A stretch of DNA of 64,000 nucleotides, taken from positions 176,913 to 240,912 of the forward strand of contig NZ_JAKCFC010000009.1 in NCBI RefSeq assembly GCF_021916785.1, given 5' to 3'. Source of the stretch: Mycolicibacterium lacusdiani (lineage in GTDB: Bacteria; Actinomycetota; Actinomycetes; Mycobacteriales; Mycobacteriaceae). The notes beneath the pieces were generated by a model that saw only the letters and a list, made by a program, of their open reading frames with translations, searched no databases and had not been told where the DNA came from. The translations under genes were made by a program, and so were the position numbers. Of this stretch, positions 8,148-16,744 are shown piece after piece; within the stretch, counting starts at the first letter, position 1; each line of letters starts with the position of its first letter.

Positions 8148-9046
8148 CTGAGCACCGCGGCAACGCGCATGTCGGCGGCCAGCTCCTCGAGTTGTTGGGG
8201 TGTCGCGGGGATTTGCGGGAGTCTGGGCTCCCCCACGTCGATGCCGAGCAGGCGCAGCCCGGCCTTGGCCATGGTCACGCCACCGAGCCGGGTCTGTGCG
8301 TCGTTGAGGCGACCGAGCGTGACGTGGTACTTACGCGCCGTGGCGAGGTCACCGGAGGTGAACGCGGACAGCATGTCTCGCAGCTGGCTGGCCGCGACGT
8401 GGCCCCAGACGCTGATGAAGCCGGTGGCGCCCATGGCGAGCCACGGGAGGTTGAGCGCGTCGTCGCCCGAGTAGTAGGCGATGCCGGTTTCGGCCATGAT
8501 CATCGCACCGCCGTGCAGGTCGCCCTTGGCGTCCTTGATCGCGGCGATGTTGGGGTGCGCTGCCAGGGTCCGGATGGTGTCCCACTCGATGGGCACCACC
8601 GAACGGGGCGGGATGTCGTAGAGCACGTTGGGCAGCGCCGTCGCGTCCGCGACCGCGGTGAAGTGGGCCAGCAGACCGGCCTGCGGCGGGCGGGAGTAGT
8701 ACGGCGTCACGACCAGCAGTCCGTGTGCGCCCTCGCGCTCGGCGGTCTTGGCGGCGCCGATCGAGTGGGCGGTGTCGTAGGTGCCGACCCCGGCGACGAT
8801 GCGCGCACGGTCGCCGACGGCCTCGAGCACCGCACCCAGCAGAGCGGTCTTCTCCGCATCGGTCGTCGTCGGCGACTCGCCGGTGGTGCCGGACACCACC
8901 AAGCCGTCGCAGCCGGCGTCGACCAGGTGCGTGGCTACCTTCTTCGCGGTCACCAGATCGAGCGAGCCGTCCGGGCCGAACGGCGTCACCATGGCAGTCA
9001 GCACGGTGCCCAGGCGTGCGCCGACGTCGATTCCACTGGTGGTCAC
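8144..9046 (-). CDS. dapA: 4-hydroxy-tetrahydrodipicolinate synthase
   Basis: 300 aa class I (Schiff-base) aldolase that condenses pyruvate with aspartate semialdehyde in the lysine/diaminopimelate branch. Visible are GTTGES (residues 53-58), the tyrosine pair in TPYYSRPP (116-117), Tyr143 in VLYDIPPRS and the Schiff-base Lys171 in AAIKDAKGDL. The start is GTG at 9046. A TAACCT -10 box on the minus strand ends 7 nt before it, so the transcript is probably leaderless. It is coupled to rnj. In M. tuberculosis thyX lies upstream; here a GntR gene takes that place. Confidence 0.96.
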   Translation of the reverse strand: MTTSGIDVGARLGTVLTAMVTPFGPDGSLDLVTAKKVATHLVDAGCDGLVVSGTTGESPTTTDAEKTALLGAVLEAVGDRARIVAGVGTYDTAHSIGAAKTAEREGAHGLLVVTPYYSRPPQAGLLAHFTAVADATALPNVLYDIPPRSVVPIEWDTIRTLAAHPNIAAIKDAKGDLHGGAMIMAETGIAYYSGDDALNLPWLAMGATGFISVWGHVAASQLRDMLSAFTSGDLATARKYHVTLGRLNDAQTRLGGVTMAKAGLRLLGIDVGEPRLPQIPATPQQLEELAADMRVAAVLR

Positions 9047-9053
9047 GGGGGCT

Positions 9054-9059
9054 AGGTTA
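9054..9059 (-). promoter_or_regulatory. dapA -10 box (leaderless)
   Basis: TAACCT on the minus strand followed by 7 nt and then the dapA GTG. This is the TANNNT-N7-start layout of mycobacterial leaderless transcripts. No clear -35 is visible. Confidence 0.5.
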
Positions 9060-9117
9060 CCCGCCGGTCGTCATCGATCAGGGCCGACGGGTACCCAAAT
9101 CTCGTCAGTCCTCGACA

Positions 9118-9894
9118 TCACTCTGCTACGACGCCTGCGCGGCGCATCGCGGTGGAGATGTGTTCGAAGTCGATCGCGACGTGCGCGCGCGCCAGTGCGT
9201 CGGCGTCGTCCCCCCGCCGTTCGGCGATCGCGGCGATGAGTTCCACGTGGTCACGCAGGGACCGCAGTTCCATCTCCCGCATCGTCGACGGCTCGCCCCA
9301 CAGGTGTGCGGGAGCGCCGATGCTGACCGACGCCTCGAGATCCAGCAGCACCTGCTTGAGCACCGAATTGTGCGCGGCGTCCATGATCGCGAGGTGCAGC
9401 TGGCTGTCGGCCTGCTGAGCCCGCAGTCCGCTGGATGCGTTGCGGAAGGACTCCAGCGCTGCCTCGATGCGCTCGATGTCGTCGGCGCCGTGGGATTCGG
9501 CGGCCGCCCGGCACACCGCCCCGTGCAGCCGGCAGATCGCGTCGCACCTGTCGCGCAGCTCGGAGAGCCGCATCGACAGCGTCCGGCCCACTGCCGCGGT
9601 CGACGACTCGGGCCATTGATCGACGACGTAGGAACCGCCGCCGCGACCGCGCCGCGTCTCGAGCAGACCGCGGTCCACCAGGCGCGCGAGTGCCGCACGG
9701 ACGGTCATCCGTCCCACGCCCAGCGCTGCGGCGAGTTCGCGTTCGACCGGGAGCCGGGCCCCGGGGAGGTACTCGCCGATCGCGATGGCGGTGACGAGGC
9801 GGTCGGTGATCTCGTCGACCCGCGACGGCATGGCCAGCTGACTGTCGAGCAGGCCGGGGCGCCTCGGTGTCGGCGTACCGCTGGCGTCGGCCAT
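9118..9894 (-). CDS. GntR family transcriptional regulator (FadR/FCD subfamily)
   Basis: 258 aa. Winged HTH at about residues 25-95 (PGARLPVERELAAALGVGRM, then a Gly/Arg-rich wing, RRGRGGGSYV), followed by an FCD-type all-helical domain (RDRCDAICRLHGAVCRAAAE ... ADSQLHLAIMDAAHNSVL) with the Asp/His residues that usually bind a metal in this domain. The ATG follows GAGGGGTGAAG. It is divergent from the hydrolase/permease unit at 9971-12309, and two inverted repeats lie between them, so it probably controls that unit and itself. The effector is unknown. Confidence 0.88.
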   Translation of the reverse strand: MADASGTPTPRRPGLLDSQLAMPSRVDEITDRLVTAIAIGEYLPGARLPVERELAAALGVGRMTVRAALARLVDRGLLETRRGRGGGSYVVDQWPESSTAAVGRTLSMRLSELRDRCDAICRLHGAVCRAAAESHGADDIERIEAALESFRNASSGLRAQQADSQLHLAIMDAAHNSVLKQVLLDLEASVSIGAPAHLWGEPSTMREMELRSLRDHVELIAAIAERRGDDADALARAHVAIDFEHISTAMRRAGVVAE

Positions 9895-9921
9895 GGTTGA
9901 TCTTCACCCCTCGTCGTCACC

Positions 9922-9959
9922 GGAATGTTAATTCCATGTTTTGGTCTTGCAGCTAGACC
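9922..9959 (+). promoter_or_regulatory. Divergent operator region with two inverted repeats
   Basis: Two dyads in the gap between gntR and the hydrolase. 9922-9935 is GGAATGTTAATTCC (5-bp arms). 9943-9959 is GGTCTTGCAGCTAGACC, a 17-bp near-perfect palindrome in which only the centre and one symmetric pair fail. The second has the size and symmetry of a FadR-type GntR operator and lies just upstream of the hydrolase start. Confidence 0.6.
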
Positions 9960-9970
9960 TTTACCAGTTC

Positions 9971-10885
9971 ATGCTGATCGCCATGCCGGTCACAACGCGC
10001 ACTGTGCCGTTCCGCGAATACGAGACCTGGGTTCGGATCACCACCCCCACCGCGCTCAGTCCGGGTGCCCTCCCCCTGTTCGTCCTGCACGGCGGACCGG
10101 GCATGGCGCACGACTACGTCCGCAACATCGCCGCGCTGGCCGACGAGACGGGCCGGACGGTGGTGCACTACGACCAGATCGGCTGCGGCCGGTCCACCCA
10201 CCTGCCCGACGCCCCGATCGACTTCTGGACCCCGGACCTGTTCGTCGAGGAGTTCCACACCGTGCGGGCCGATCTCGGCTTCGACGACTACCACGTCCTC
10301 GGCCAGTCGTGGGGCGGCATGCTCGGCGCGGAGATCGCGGTGCGCCGCCCCCAGGGGCTGGCGTCCCTGTCGATCTGCAACTCCCCCGCGTCCATGGCGC
10401 TGTGGATGAACGCGGCCGCCACGCTGCGGGCCGAGTTGCCCGAGGAGACCCAGGCCGCGCTGGACCGGCACGAAGCCGCGGGCACCGTGGCCGACCCCGA
10501 GTACGTCGCCGCCACGATGGAGTTCTACGCGCGCCACGTCTGCCGCACGACGCCCATGCCGCAGGACTTCCTCGACAGCGAGGCGCAGATGGAACGCGAA
10601 CCGACCGTGTACCACACGATGAACGGCCCCAACGAGTTCCACGTGCTCGGCACGCTGCGCACGTGGAGCATCATCGACCGGCTCGATCGGATCACCGCGC
10701 CGACGCTGGTGGTCGCGGGCGAGTACGACGAAGCCACGCCCGAGACCTGGGCACCGTTCGCCGAGCGCATCCCCGGCGCCCGCAGTCACGTGTTCGCCGA
10801 CGCGAGCCACTGCACCCACCTCGAACAGCCGGAAGCGTTCCGGGCAGTCATCGCCGACTTCCTGCACGACCACGACCAGGCCTGA
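9971..10885 (+). CDS. Proline iminopeptidase-like alpha/beta hydrolase (S33 family)
   Basis: 304 aa. The oxyanion motif HGGPGMAHDY (near residue 38), nucleophile elbow GQSWGGM (near 113-119), a cap domain and a late catalytic HCTHLEQPE segment identify an S33 proline iminopeptidase or amino-acid amidase. Such enzymes release N-terminal Pro or hydrolyse amino-acid amides. The start is ambiguous: ATG at 9971 or 9983. An extension to 9941 would overlap the palindromic operator and is not favoured. The APC permease begins 32 bp downstream, so the pair plausibly imports and hydrolyses a small peptide or amide under control of the adjacent GntR (inference). Confidence 0.86.
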   Translation: MLIAMPVTTRTVPFREYETWVRITTPTALSPGALPLFVLHGGPGMAHDYVRNIAALADETGRTVVHYDQIGCGRSTHLPDAPIDFWTPDLFVEEFHTVRADLGFDDYHVLGQSWGGMLGAEIAVRRPQGLASLSICNSPASMALWMNAAATLRAELPEETQAALDRHEAAGTVADPEYVAATMEFYARHVCRTTPMPQDFLDSEAQMEREPTVYHTMNGPNEFHVLGTLRTWSIIDRLDRITAPTLVVAGEYDEATPETWAPFAERIPGARSHVFADASHCTHLEQPEAFRAVIADFLHDHDQA

Positions 10886-10917
10886 GCCCGGTCCGACCCA
10901 GAACAGACGGGACCAAC

Positions 10918-12309
10918 ATGTCCGACAACGACATCGCAGCCAAGCAGCGCGAACTCGAATCCTTCGGCTACGCCCAGGAATTGAAGCGCGAAGTCTCGAC
11001 CGTCGACCTGCTCGTCTACGGGCTGGTCTTCATGGTGCCCATCGCACCGTGGGCGATCTTCGGGACGGTCTACAACAGCTCCTCGGGCATGGTGCCGCTG
11101 GTCTACCTCATCGGCCTGATCGCCATGGTGTTCACCGCGCTGGCCTACGCCCAGATGGCCAAGTCCTTCCCGCTGGCCGGCTCGGTGTTCTCCTACGTCG
11201 GGCGCGGCGTCCATCCCGGCGCAGGGTTCTTCGCCGGGTGGGCGATCCTGCTCGACTACCTGCTGGTGCCCACGCTGCTCTACGTGTTCGCCGCGGAGTC
11301 GATGATCGGGCTGTTCCCGGATACACCACGGTGGTTGTGGGCCATCGTCTTCGTCATCGTCAACACCCTGATCAACCTGGCCGGCATCGGCTCGCTGAAG
11401 ATCGCCAACCGCGTGTTCCTCGCCATCGAGCTGGTGTTCGTGGCGATCTTCATCGTCATCGCGGTCCGCGCCATCAACGGCCAGTCGCTGCCCGACGTCA
11501 GCTGGGGTACGTCGCCGATCTGGGACCCGAGCACCGTCAGCGCACCGCTGCTGGCCGCCGCGCTGTCCATCGCCGTCCTGAGTTTCCTTGGGTTCGATGG
11601 CATCTCGACACTCGCCGAGGAGTCGACCGGACGCAAGAACCCGGCAGGCCGGGCCATGATCATCGCCCTCTTCGTGGTCGCGGCGCTGTTCATCACCCAG
11701 ACCTGGCTGGCGAGCCTGCTCGCCGGTGGTCGCGAGTCGTTCAGCGACGACGAGATGGGCAACGCGTTCTTCACGCTGGTGGAGGCCGCGTCGAACACCG
11801 GGTGGATGAACGCCTTCTTCGCGGTCAACGTCATGGCGGTGGGTTTCGCCAACGCGATGGCCGCACAGGCCGCGACGAGCCGACTGCTCTACTCGATGAG
11901 CCGCGACGGCCAACTGCCGAGTTTCCTGTCGAAGATCAGCAGCCGCAAGGTCCCGATGGCGGCCCTGCTGTTCGTCAGCGCGATCAGCCTGGTGTTGGTG
12001 CTGTTCTTCGTCGGCCAGATCGCGCTGATCTCGTCACTGGTGAACTTCGGTGCGCTGTTCGGCTTCTGCCTGCTGCACGTCTCGGTGGTCTGGTACTACG
12101 TCGTGCGGCAGAAGTCGAAGAACTACCTGCTGCACCTGGTCGTGCCGGTGCTCGGCTTCGTGATCATCGCCTACGTCCTCTTCAACGCCGACGCACTGGC
12201 GAAGATCGGCGGTCTGGTGTGGCTCGCGATCGGGGCGGTGGTGTTCGGGATCAACGTCGCCCGCGGCCGCGGCGTGCCGGAGCTGTCGACCGATACGACG
12301 AAGGACTGA
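10918..12309 (+). CDS. APC superfamily amino acid/amine permease
   Basis: 463 aa with about 12 predicted transmembrane segments, beginning at VDLLVYGLVFMVPIAPWAIF. The APC fingerprints are present: a Gly-rich first helix region, GFDGISTLAEESTGRKNP in TM6-7 and SRLLYSMSRDGQLP after TM8. The charged N-terminal about 30 residues and the C-terminal tail are cytoplasmic. Imports amino acids or amines; specificity not predictable. Downstream of, and probably cotranscribed with, the iminopeptidase-like gene. A large inverted repeat follows the stop. Confidence 0.88.
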   Translation: MSDNDIAAKQRELESFGYAQELKREVSTVDLLVYGLVFMVPIAPWAIFGTVYNSSSGMVPLVYLIGLIAMVFTALAYAQMAKSFPLAGSVFSYVGRGVHPGAGFFAGWAILLDYLLVPTLLYVFAAESMIGLFPDTPRWLWAIVFVIVNTLINLAGIGSLKIANRVFLAIELVFVAIFIVIAVRAINGQSLPDVSWGTSPIWDPSTVSAPLLAAALSIAVLSFLGFDGISTLAEESTGRKNPAGRAMIIALFVVAALFITQTWLASLLAGGRESFSDDEMGNAFFTLVEAASNTGWMNAFFAVNVMAVGFANAMAAQAATSRLLYSMSRDGQLPSFLSKISSRKVPMAALLFVSAISLVLVLFFVGQIALISSLVNFGALFGFCLLHVSVVWYYVVRQKSKNYLLHLVVPVLGFVIIAYVLFNADALAKIGGLVWLAIGAVVFGINVARGRGVPELSTDTTKD

Positions 12310-12316
12310 CCCACAC

Positions 12317-12382
12317 CTCGCGAGATCTACACCAGCGTCGTGGTCGGGCCCCGGTCGACGACAGTGGTGTAGATCTCGCGAG
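12317..12382 (+). terminator. Large inverted repeat, probable bidirectional terminator
   Basis: Perfect 18-bp arms CTCGCGAGATCTACACCA (12317-12334) and its complement (12365-12382) around a 30-nt GC-rich loop that can pair further (GTCGT/ACGAC). It lies between the convergent APC permease (stop 12309) and SGNH hydrolase (stop 12385) genes. It lacks a U-tract, as is common in mycobacteria. Confidence 0.65.
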
Positions 12383-12384
12383 CG

Positions 12385-13557
12385 TCAAGCCCCGGCCAAG
12401 GGGCCACCCGGGGCGAAGGCCACCCGGGCGAACCGCTCGCCGATCAGCAGATGCGTTGCCGCATCCGGGTGCAACGCATCGGGCAGCGGGTGGACGGCGA
12501 AGTCGGAGGGGCCGTACAGCTCGTGGCCGTCCAGGTAGTGCAGATTGGGGTCTTCCGCCATGCGCGCGGCCACGAGGTCGGCGAGCTGTTCGCGGATCAC
12601 GCTCAGCGTCAGGCTGCCTCGGCTAGCGGCAGCGGGATCGCCGGTCGCGACGAAGCGCACCGAGCCGCGAGCGAGCGCGGCCGGGTCGAAGGCACCGGGC
12701 CCCGGCGTGGTCTCGTGGATCGGGCAGTACAGCGGCCCGACGACCAGCAGCGGCGCGTCCGGATGTCCGTCGCGGATGGTGTCGAGGAAGCCGTGCACGG
12801 CGGGCCCGAAGGCGCGTGCCCGCATGACGTCGGCGTTGACGAGGTTGATGCCGATCTTGACGCTGATGGCGTCGGCGGGCGTGTCGCGCATCGTGCGCGC
12901 GGTGAACGGGTCGAGCATCGCACTGCCCGCCAGACCCAGGTTGATCGCTTCGACACCGCCGAGCGCGGCGGCCACCGCGGGCCACGTCGTGCTGGGGCTC
13001 GCCGCGTTCGAGCCCTGGCTGATGGAGCTGCCGTGGTGCAGCCATGCTCGACGGCGCCCGACCGGCAGCGGCGTGATCGGTGCGTCGGTCCGCAGCGCGA
13101 CGATCTCGGTGCGCTCGTGGAAGGGCAGCCAGATCTCGAGGTCCTCGTCGCGCCCCGACAGGCCGTCGAAGCGCACCGTTGCAGGCGTGCCGCGCTCGAA
13201 CTCCGCGTGCCCCGTGCTCATGTCGACACGGACCACGTCACCGCCACTGGTGGTGGCCTGATCGACGAGGCGACCGCCGATCGTCAGGTCCACGGTGCCG
13301 TCCGGCCGCTCAGGGACCCCGGCGAGAACCGTTCGGGTGCGCAACAGTTCGAGTTCCACGACGGTGGCACGGGTGCGGAACGCCAGCCGCACCCCGGACG
13401 GTTGCGCCTCGGCTGCCGCCAGCTGCGGGTCGGTGCATTGGGCACGGGCTCGGGCGGGCAGCCGGTGAGGCAGCCAACCTCGCTCCGTGCGCTCCAGTTC
13501 GGCCAGTCCACGGAACAGCTCGGCGCCCAGCGTTCGGTCTTCGATCCCGGTGGTCAC
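12385..13557 (-). CDS. SGNH/GDSL-type hydrolase with N-terminal beta domain
   Basis: 390 aa from a GTG at 13557 that overlaps the pfkB-type stop (GTGA). Residues about 60-185 form a beta-rich region and the SGNH domain follows. Block I is HHGSSISQGSNA (nucleophile Ser), an Asn in the ISVKIGINLVNAD segment serves block III, and the C-terminal DALHPDAATH holds the Asp/His pair. Enzymes of this layout are acyl- or acetyl-esterases acting on carbohydrates or lipids. It ends a four-gene coupled operon with two sugar kinases and DeoR, which suggests de-acylation of a sugar derivative (inference). Confidence 0.82.
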   Translation of the reverse strand: MTTGIEDRTLGAELFRGLAELERTERGWLPHRLPARARAQCTDPQLAAAEAQPSGVRLAFRTRATVVELELLRTRTVLAGVPERPDGTVDLTIGGRLVDQATTSGGDVVRVDMSTGHAEFERGTPATVRFDGLSGRDEDLEIWLPFHERTEIVALRTDAPITPLPVGRRRAWLHHGSSISQGSNAASPSTTWPAVAAALGGVEAINLGLAGSAMLDPFTARTMRDTPADAISVKIGINLVNADVMRARAFGPAVHGFLDTIRDGHPDAPLLVVGPLYCPIHETTPGPGAFDPAALARGSVRFVATGDPAAASRGSLTLSVIREQLADLVAARMAEDPNLHYLDGHELYGPSDFAVHPLPDALHPDAATHLLIGERFARVAFAPGGPLAGA

Positions 13558-14528
13558 GGTCGGTCGTCTCCCAGTCCTGATGTGCGGGCGGGTTCGGCGT
13601 GGTGCAGCGGCCGGGCCCGGTCCACCGCGTCGGTGATCGTCACCTCTGCGTCCGAGGTGGCCGGCACGAGGAGCGTGCCCTCGAGCCCGACGGCAGCGGC
13701 ACCCCACCGGAGGGCGGCGCCCAGTGCGCCGACCCGGTCGCCCCGGCTGCCGAGATAGCCGGCGAGCATGGCGTCCCCGGCGCCCACCGTACTCACCACG
13801 GTGGCGACGGGCGCCTCGCCCCACAGCGTGCCCTCGGCGTCGACCAGGAATGCGCCGTCGGCGCCGAGACTGGCCAGCACCGCCCGGGCGCCGCGGCGGC
13901 GAACCTCCTGCGCCGCCTCGACGACCTCTCCCAGCGTGGTCGGCGTCGCTCCGGTGATTTCGGCCAGTTCGGACAGGTTCGGCTTCACCAGGGCCGGCCT
14001 CGCAGAAAGGGATTCGGCGAGTGCCGACCCGGAGGTGTCGACGGCGACGGGTACGCCCCGTTGCTCGCCGAGGGCGACGAGTTCGCCGTAGAAGTCGGCG
14101 GAGACTCCCCCTGGCAGGCTGCCCGCACAGACCAGCCAGCGCGCCCCGGTCAGCTCGCCGGCGACGGCGGCGAGCAGTGCGCCGCGTTCGTCGGCGTCGA
14201 GGTGCGGCCCTGGCTCGTTGACCTTGGTGACGGTCCCGTCCGGCTGGGTCAGGCTGATGTTGCTCCGGATGTCCCCCGCGATCGGCACGATCACCGCGTC
14301 CAACCCGGTTCCGTCGAGCATCTGGCGCAGCTGTGCGCCCACCGGGCCACCCGCCGTCACCACGGCCCGCACCGGCATGCCGTGAGCGTGCAGGGCGAGC
14401 GCGACGTTGACGCCCTTGCCGCTCGGCTCGCTCCAACTGCGCCGCCCGCGGTTGACCGCTCCGAGGACCAGATCGTCGAGGAGCACGGTGCGGTCGACGC
14501 TGGGATTGGCCGTCACGGTGACGATCAC
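13554..14528 (-). CDS. PfkB family ketohexose-phosphate kinase (FruK/LacC-like)
   Basis: 324 aa from GTG 14528, overlapping the deoR stop. FruK/LacC traits: VTANPSVDRTVLLD at the N-terminus, the Gly-rich SEPSGKGVNVALAL (about 37-50), CAGSLPGGVSADFY (about 127-140), the KPNLSEL loop and the anion-hole motif STVGAGDAMLAGYL, where Asp is the catalytic base. This subfamily adds a second phosphate to fructose-1-P, tagatose-6-P or similar sugars, giving the bisphosphate for a class II aldolase, and such an aldolase is encoded divergently at 16745. The exact sugar is not determined. Confidence 0.88.
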   Translation of the reverse strand: MIVTVTANPSVDRTVLLDDLVLGAVNRGRRSWSEPSGKGVNVALALHAHGMPVRAVVTAGGPVGAQLRQMLDGTGLDAVIVPIAGDIRSNISLTQPDGTVTKVNEPGPHLDADERGALLAAVAGELTGARWLVCAGSLPGGVSADFYGELVALGEQRGVPVAVDTSGSALAESLSARPALVKPNLSELAEITGATPTTLGEVVEAAQEVRRRGARAVLASLGADGAFLVDAEGTLWGEAPVATVVSTVGAGDAMLAGYLGSRGDRVGALGAALRWGAAAVGLEGTLLVPATSDAEVTITDAVDRARPLHHAEPARTSGLGDDRP

Positions 14529-15325
14529 GTGCGCCGAACCTCGACGCCCGCGGTCCGCAACCGTTCGCACCAATCGTCGGACAACCCGATGTCGGTGATC
14601 AGCACGTCGACGTCGCGGACGTCGGCGTGCTTGCTGCCCGTGACGCCACCGAACTTGCCGTGGTCGGCGAGCACCACCCGCTTCGCGGCGCAGTCGAGCA
14701 TGTGTCTCTTCACTGCCGCCTCGTCCGGGTCCGGAGTGGTCAGCCCCCGCGTCATCGAAATGCCATTCGTACCAAGGAATGCGACGTCGACGTTGAGGTC
14801 GGCCAGTGCCCGCACCGCTCCGTCGCCGACTTCTGCGAACGTCGTCCTCCGCAGCCGCCCACCGAGCGTGTACACGGTCAGACGGGGGCGGGTCAGCAGC
14901 GCCATGGCCAGGGGCAGGGCATTGACGTGGACGGTGAGGTCGCGGTCGCCGGGGAACACGTCGACCAGCTTCGCCGTGGTCGACCCGGCGTCGATGAGCA
15001 CCGAACCCTCGGCGGGCAGGTACTCCAGTGCCGCGGTGGCGATCCTGGCCTTCTCGGACGCGAACTGAGTGCGGGTCTCCACCGCCGGCTCGAAGGTCGG
15101 TGACGGCACCGGCACCGCGCCACCGTGCACCCGGCGCAGCAACCCGAGACGTTCGAGTGCGATGAGGTCCTTGCGCACGGTCTCGCCGGTAACCCCTAGT
15201 TCGTCGGCGACCCGCACCGCGTCGACGCGGCCGCTGCGCCGCATGTGCTCGAGGATGTGGGTCTGCCGTTCGTCGGCAAAGGGTTTCACGTTTCGCCGGT
15301 CGGTCGGCGGGGTCGGGTCGGTCAT
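14525..15325 (-). CDS. DeoR family sugar-responsive transcriptional regulator
   Basis: 266 aa. N-terminal HTH (FADERQTHILEHMRRSGRVD then VADELGVTGETVRKDLIALE, about residues 18-65), then a DeoR sensor domain with VLIDAGSTTAKLVDVFPG, FLGTNGISMTRGLTTPDPDE and VVLADHGKFGG, the usual sugar-phosphate binding loops. The ATG at 15325 overlaps the FGGY kinase stop (ATGA). DeoR proteins normally repress their operon until a phosphorylated intermediate accumulates. The perfect palindrome at 16690-16702 in the divergent promoter is a candidate target. Confidence 0.9.
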   Translation of the reverse strand: MTDPTPPTDRRNVKPFADERQTHILEHMRRSGRVDAVRVADELGVTGETVRKDLIALERLGLLRRVHGGAVPVPSPTFEPAVETRTQFASEKARIATAALEYLPAEGSVLIDAGSTTAKLVDVFPGDRDLTVHVNALPLAMALLTRPRLTVYTLGGRLRRTTFAEVGDGAVRALADLNVDVAFLGTNGISMTRGLTTPDPDEAAVKRHMLDCAAKRVVLADHGKFGGVTGSKHADVRDVDVLITDIGLSDDWCERLRTAGVEVRRT

Positions 15326-16626
15326 GACGCAGCGGCCCGCGCCGCCAGCAGGGCGGCCCCGCGTGCCCCCGCTTCGCCGACGTCGGATCGCACCAGATCG
15401 CCGAAACGGCGGCGCTTGACGGCGAGCAGCCCCTCGCTGCGCGACCACCCGCCGGTCACCACCAGCGTGCGGTGCGGCCCGCTGACCGCCGTCATCGCAT
15501 CGTGTATCTCGCCGGCCTGCTCGGTCACCTCCTCGAGCGCCGCCCGCCACAGGTGCTCGGGGCCGTCGCCGTCGGTGATGCCGGCGACGTCCAACCTTCC
15601 GAAAGGCGGTGCGAAGACAGCGATTCCGGTCCGGTCGAGTGCGATCGCCCTTGCGTCGAGTTCGGGCAGGGCGGCCACGTCGGTGCCCAGCAGCGCGAGG
15701 ATCCGCTGCAGAGCCAACCCGCCCTGTGTGGCGCCCAGCAGGCACCAGTGGTCGGCCACCGCATGCCAGCCCGTGGTGATGCCGAGTTCGGCGAGTTGCG
15801 CCACCACGGCGGGAGCCAGGCCGGGGGCGACGGTGCGCACCAGCGCTTCGGCGGTACCGCAGGAGTCCAGTTCGTCTCCGGGCCCGTCGGCGCCCGCTCC
15901 CACCACGGCCGCCTGGTGGTCGTGGCCGGCCACGGTCAGCACCGCCCCGGTCAAGCGGGACAGGCCGGCGTCGGCACTCACCCGCCCCAGCGCGGTGCCG
16001 GCCGTGACCAAGTGCGGCATCAGCGATTCGGTGGCGCCCGACCAGTCCAGGGTGTCCGTCCACCACGAGCGCTCGGCGAGTCGCAGCCAACCCGTTCGCG
16101 AGGCCAGCGACTGCTCGGTAGCTTCCTCACCGCCCAACCCCGCGACGATCCACTCGGCGACGTTGAGTCGGCGCACCGCGCGACGTGCCGATGGCACGTT
16201 GTCCACCAGCCAGCGGTGTTTGGTCAGCGACCACTGCTGCCGGAAGGGCAGACCCGTCGTCGCGGCGAACCCGTGGGCGTCGACCGTCTGCCGAAGACTC
16301 TCCAGCTGGCGGTGGTCGCGGGTGTCGTGCCAGGCGATGACCGGCGCCGTCGGTGCGCCGGTCCCGTCGAGGAGCACACCCGCTTCGGCCATGCTCGTCA
16401 CCCCCACCCCGGCGATGCGTCCGTCGGGTGCAGCGGACAATGCCTGCGCCACAGCAGATTTGACGGCGTCGAGCAGTTCCAGGGCGTCGAGTTCGGCACC
16501 GGTGGGCACAAACGTCCACGGGGTGTCGGCCCGTCCGGCCGCGACCTGGTCGCCCGCGTCGGTGAAGACCACCGCCTTGCTGGTCTGCGTCCCCACGTCG
16601 ATGCCGACGTAGAGGGTGGGGATCAT
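15322..16626 (-). CDS. FGGY family carbohydrate kinase (xylulokinase-like)
   Basis: 434 aa. N-terminal phosphate-binding YVGIDVGTQTSKAVVF (residues 6-21), VGVTSMAEAG, the catalytic-Asp segment IAWHDTRD (about 102-109), VAGHDHQAAVVGAG in the C-terminal lobe and TGGWSRSEG near the end. Shorter than typical xylulokinases (about 480-500 aa) but complete. Phosphorylates a pentulose, hexulose or polyol. First gene of the operon FGGY-DeoR-PfkB-SGNH; promoter in the 118-bp gap to the aldolase gene. FGGY plus PfkB plus class II aldolase fits a route from ketohexose through the bisphosphate to triose phosphates (inference). Confidence 0.88.
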   Translation of the reverse strand: MIPTLYVGIDVGTQTSKAVVFTDAGDQVAAGRADTPWTFVPTGAELDALELLDAVKSAVAQALSAAPDGRIAGVGVTSMAEAGVLLDGTGAPTAPVIAWHDTRDHRQLESLRQTVDAHGFAATTGLPFRQQWSLTKHRWLVDNVPSARRAVRRLNVAEWIVAGLGGEEATEQSLASRTGWLRLAERSWWTDTLDWSGATESLMPHLVTAGTALGRVSADAGLSRLTGAVLTVAGHDHQAAVVGAGADGPGDELDSCGTAEALVRTVAPGLAPAVVAQLAELGITTGWHAVADHWCLLGATQGGLALQRILALLGTDVAALPELDARAIALDRTGIAVFAPPFGRLDVAGITDGDGPEHLWRAALEEVTEQAGEIHDAMTAVSGPHRTLVVTGGWSRSEGLLAVKRRRFGDLVRSDVGEAGARGAALLAARAAAS

Positions 16627-16689
16627 GTCGTCCTTCGCTTCGCACCTTGCTCAGTTGGATGGTGATGGATACGGTTGTACTTCGTTGGA

Positions 16690-16702
16690 GTCTTGTCAAG
16701 AC
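16690..16702 (+). promoter_or_regulatory. Perfect 13-bp palindrome, candidate DeoR operator
   Basis: GTCTTGTCAAGAC (6-bp arms, 1-nt centre) in the divergent promoter between the FGGY kinase operon and the class II aldolase gene. Its position would allow one regulator, most simply the DeoR encoded in the operon, to control both directions. Confidence 0.5.
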
Positions 16703-16744
16703 ATGTAAGCGTTGGTCGAGCACCACCGGGGAGGGATCGTCGAG

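Noticed and set aside
6933..8474. 513-codon + strand frame opposite rnj and dapA
   Set aside because: Antisense shadow of two certain genes with no domain.
9058..9093. Hairpin TACCCG/CGGGTA between gntR and dapA as a riboswitch or lysine element
   Set aside because: Only 6-bp arms, it overlaps the dapA promoter region, and no lysine-riboswitch conserved core is visible.
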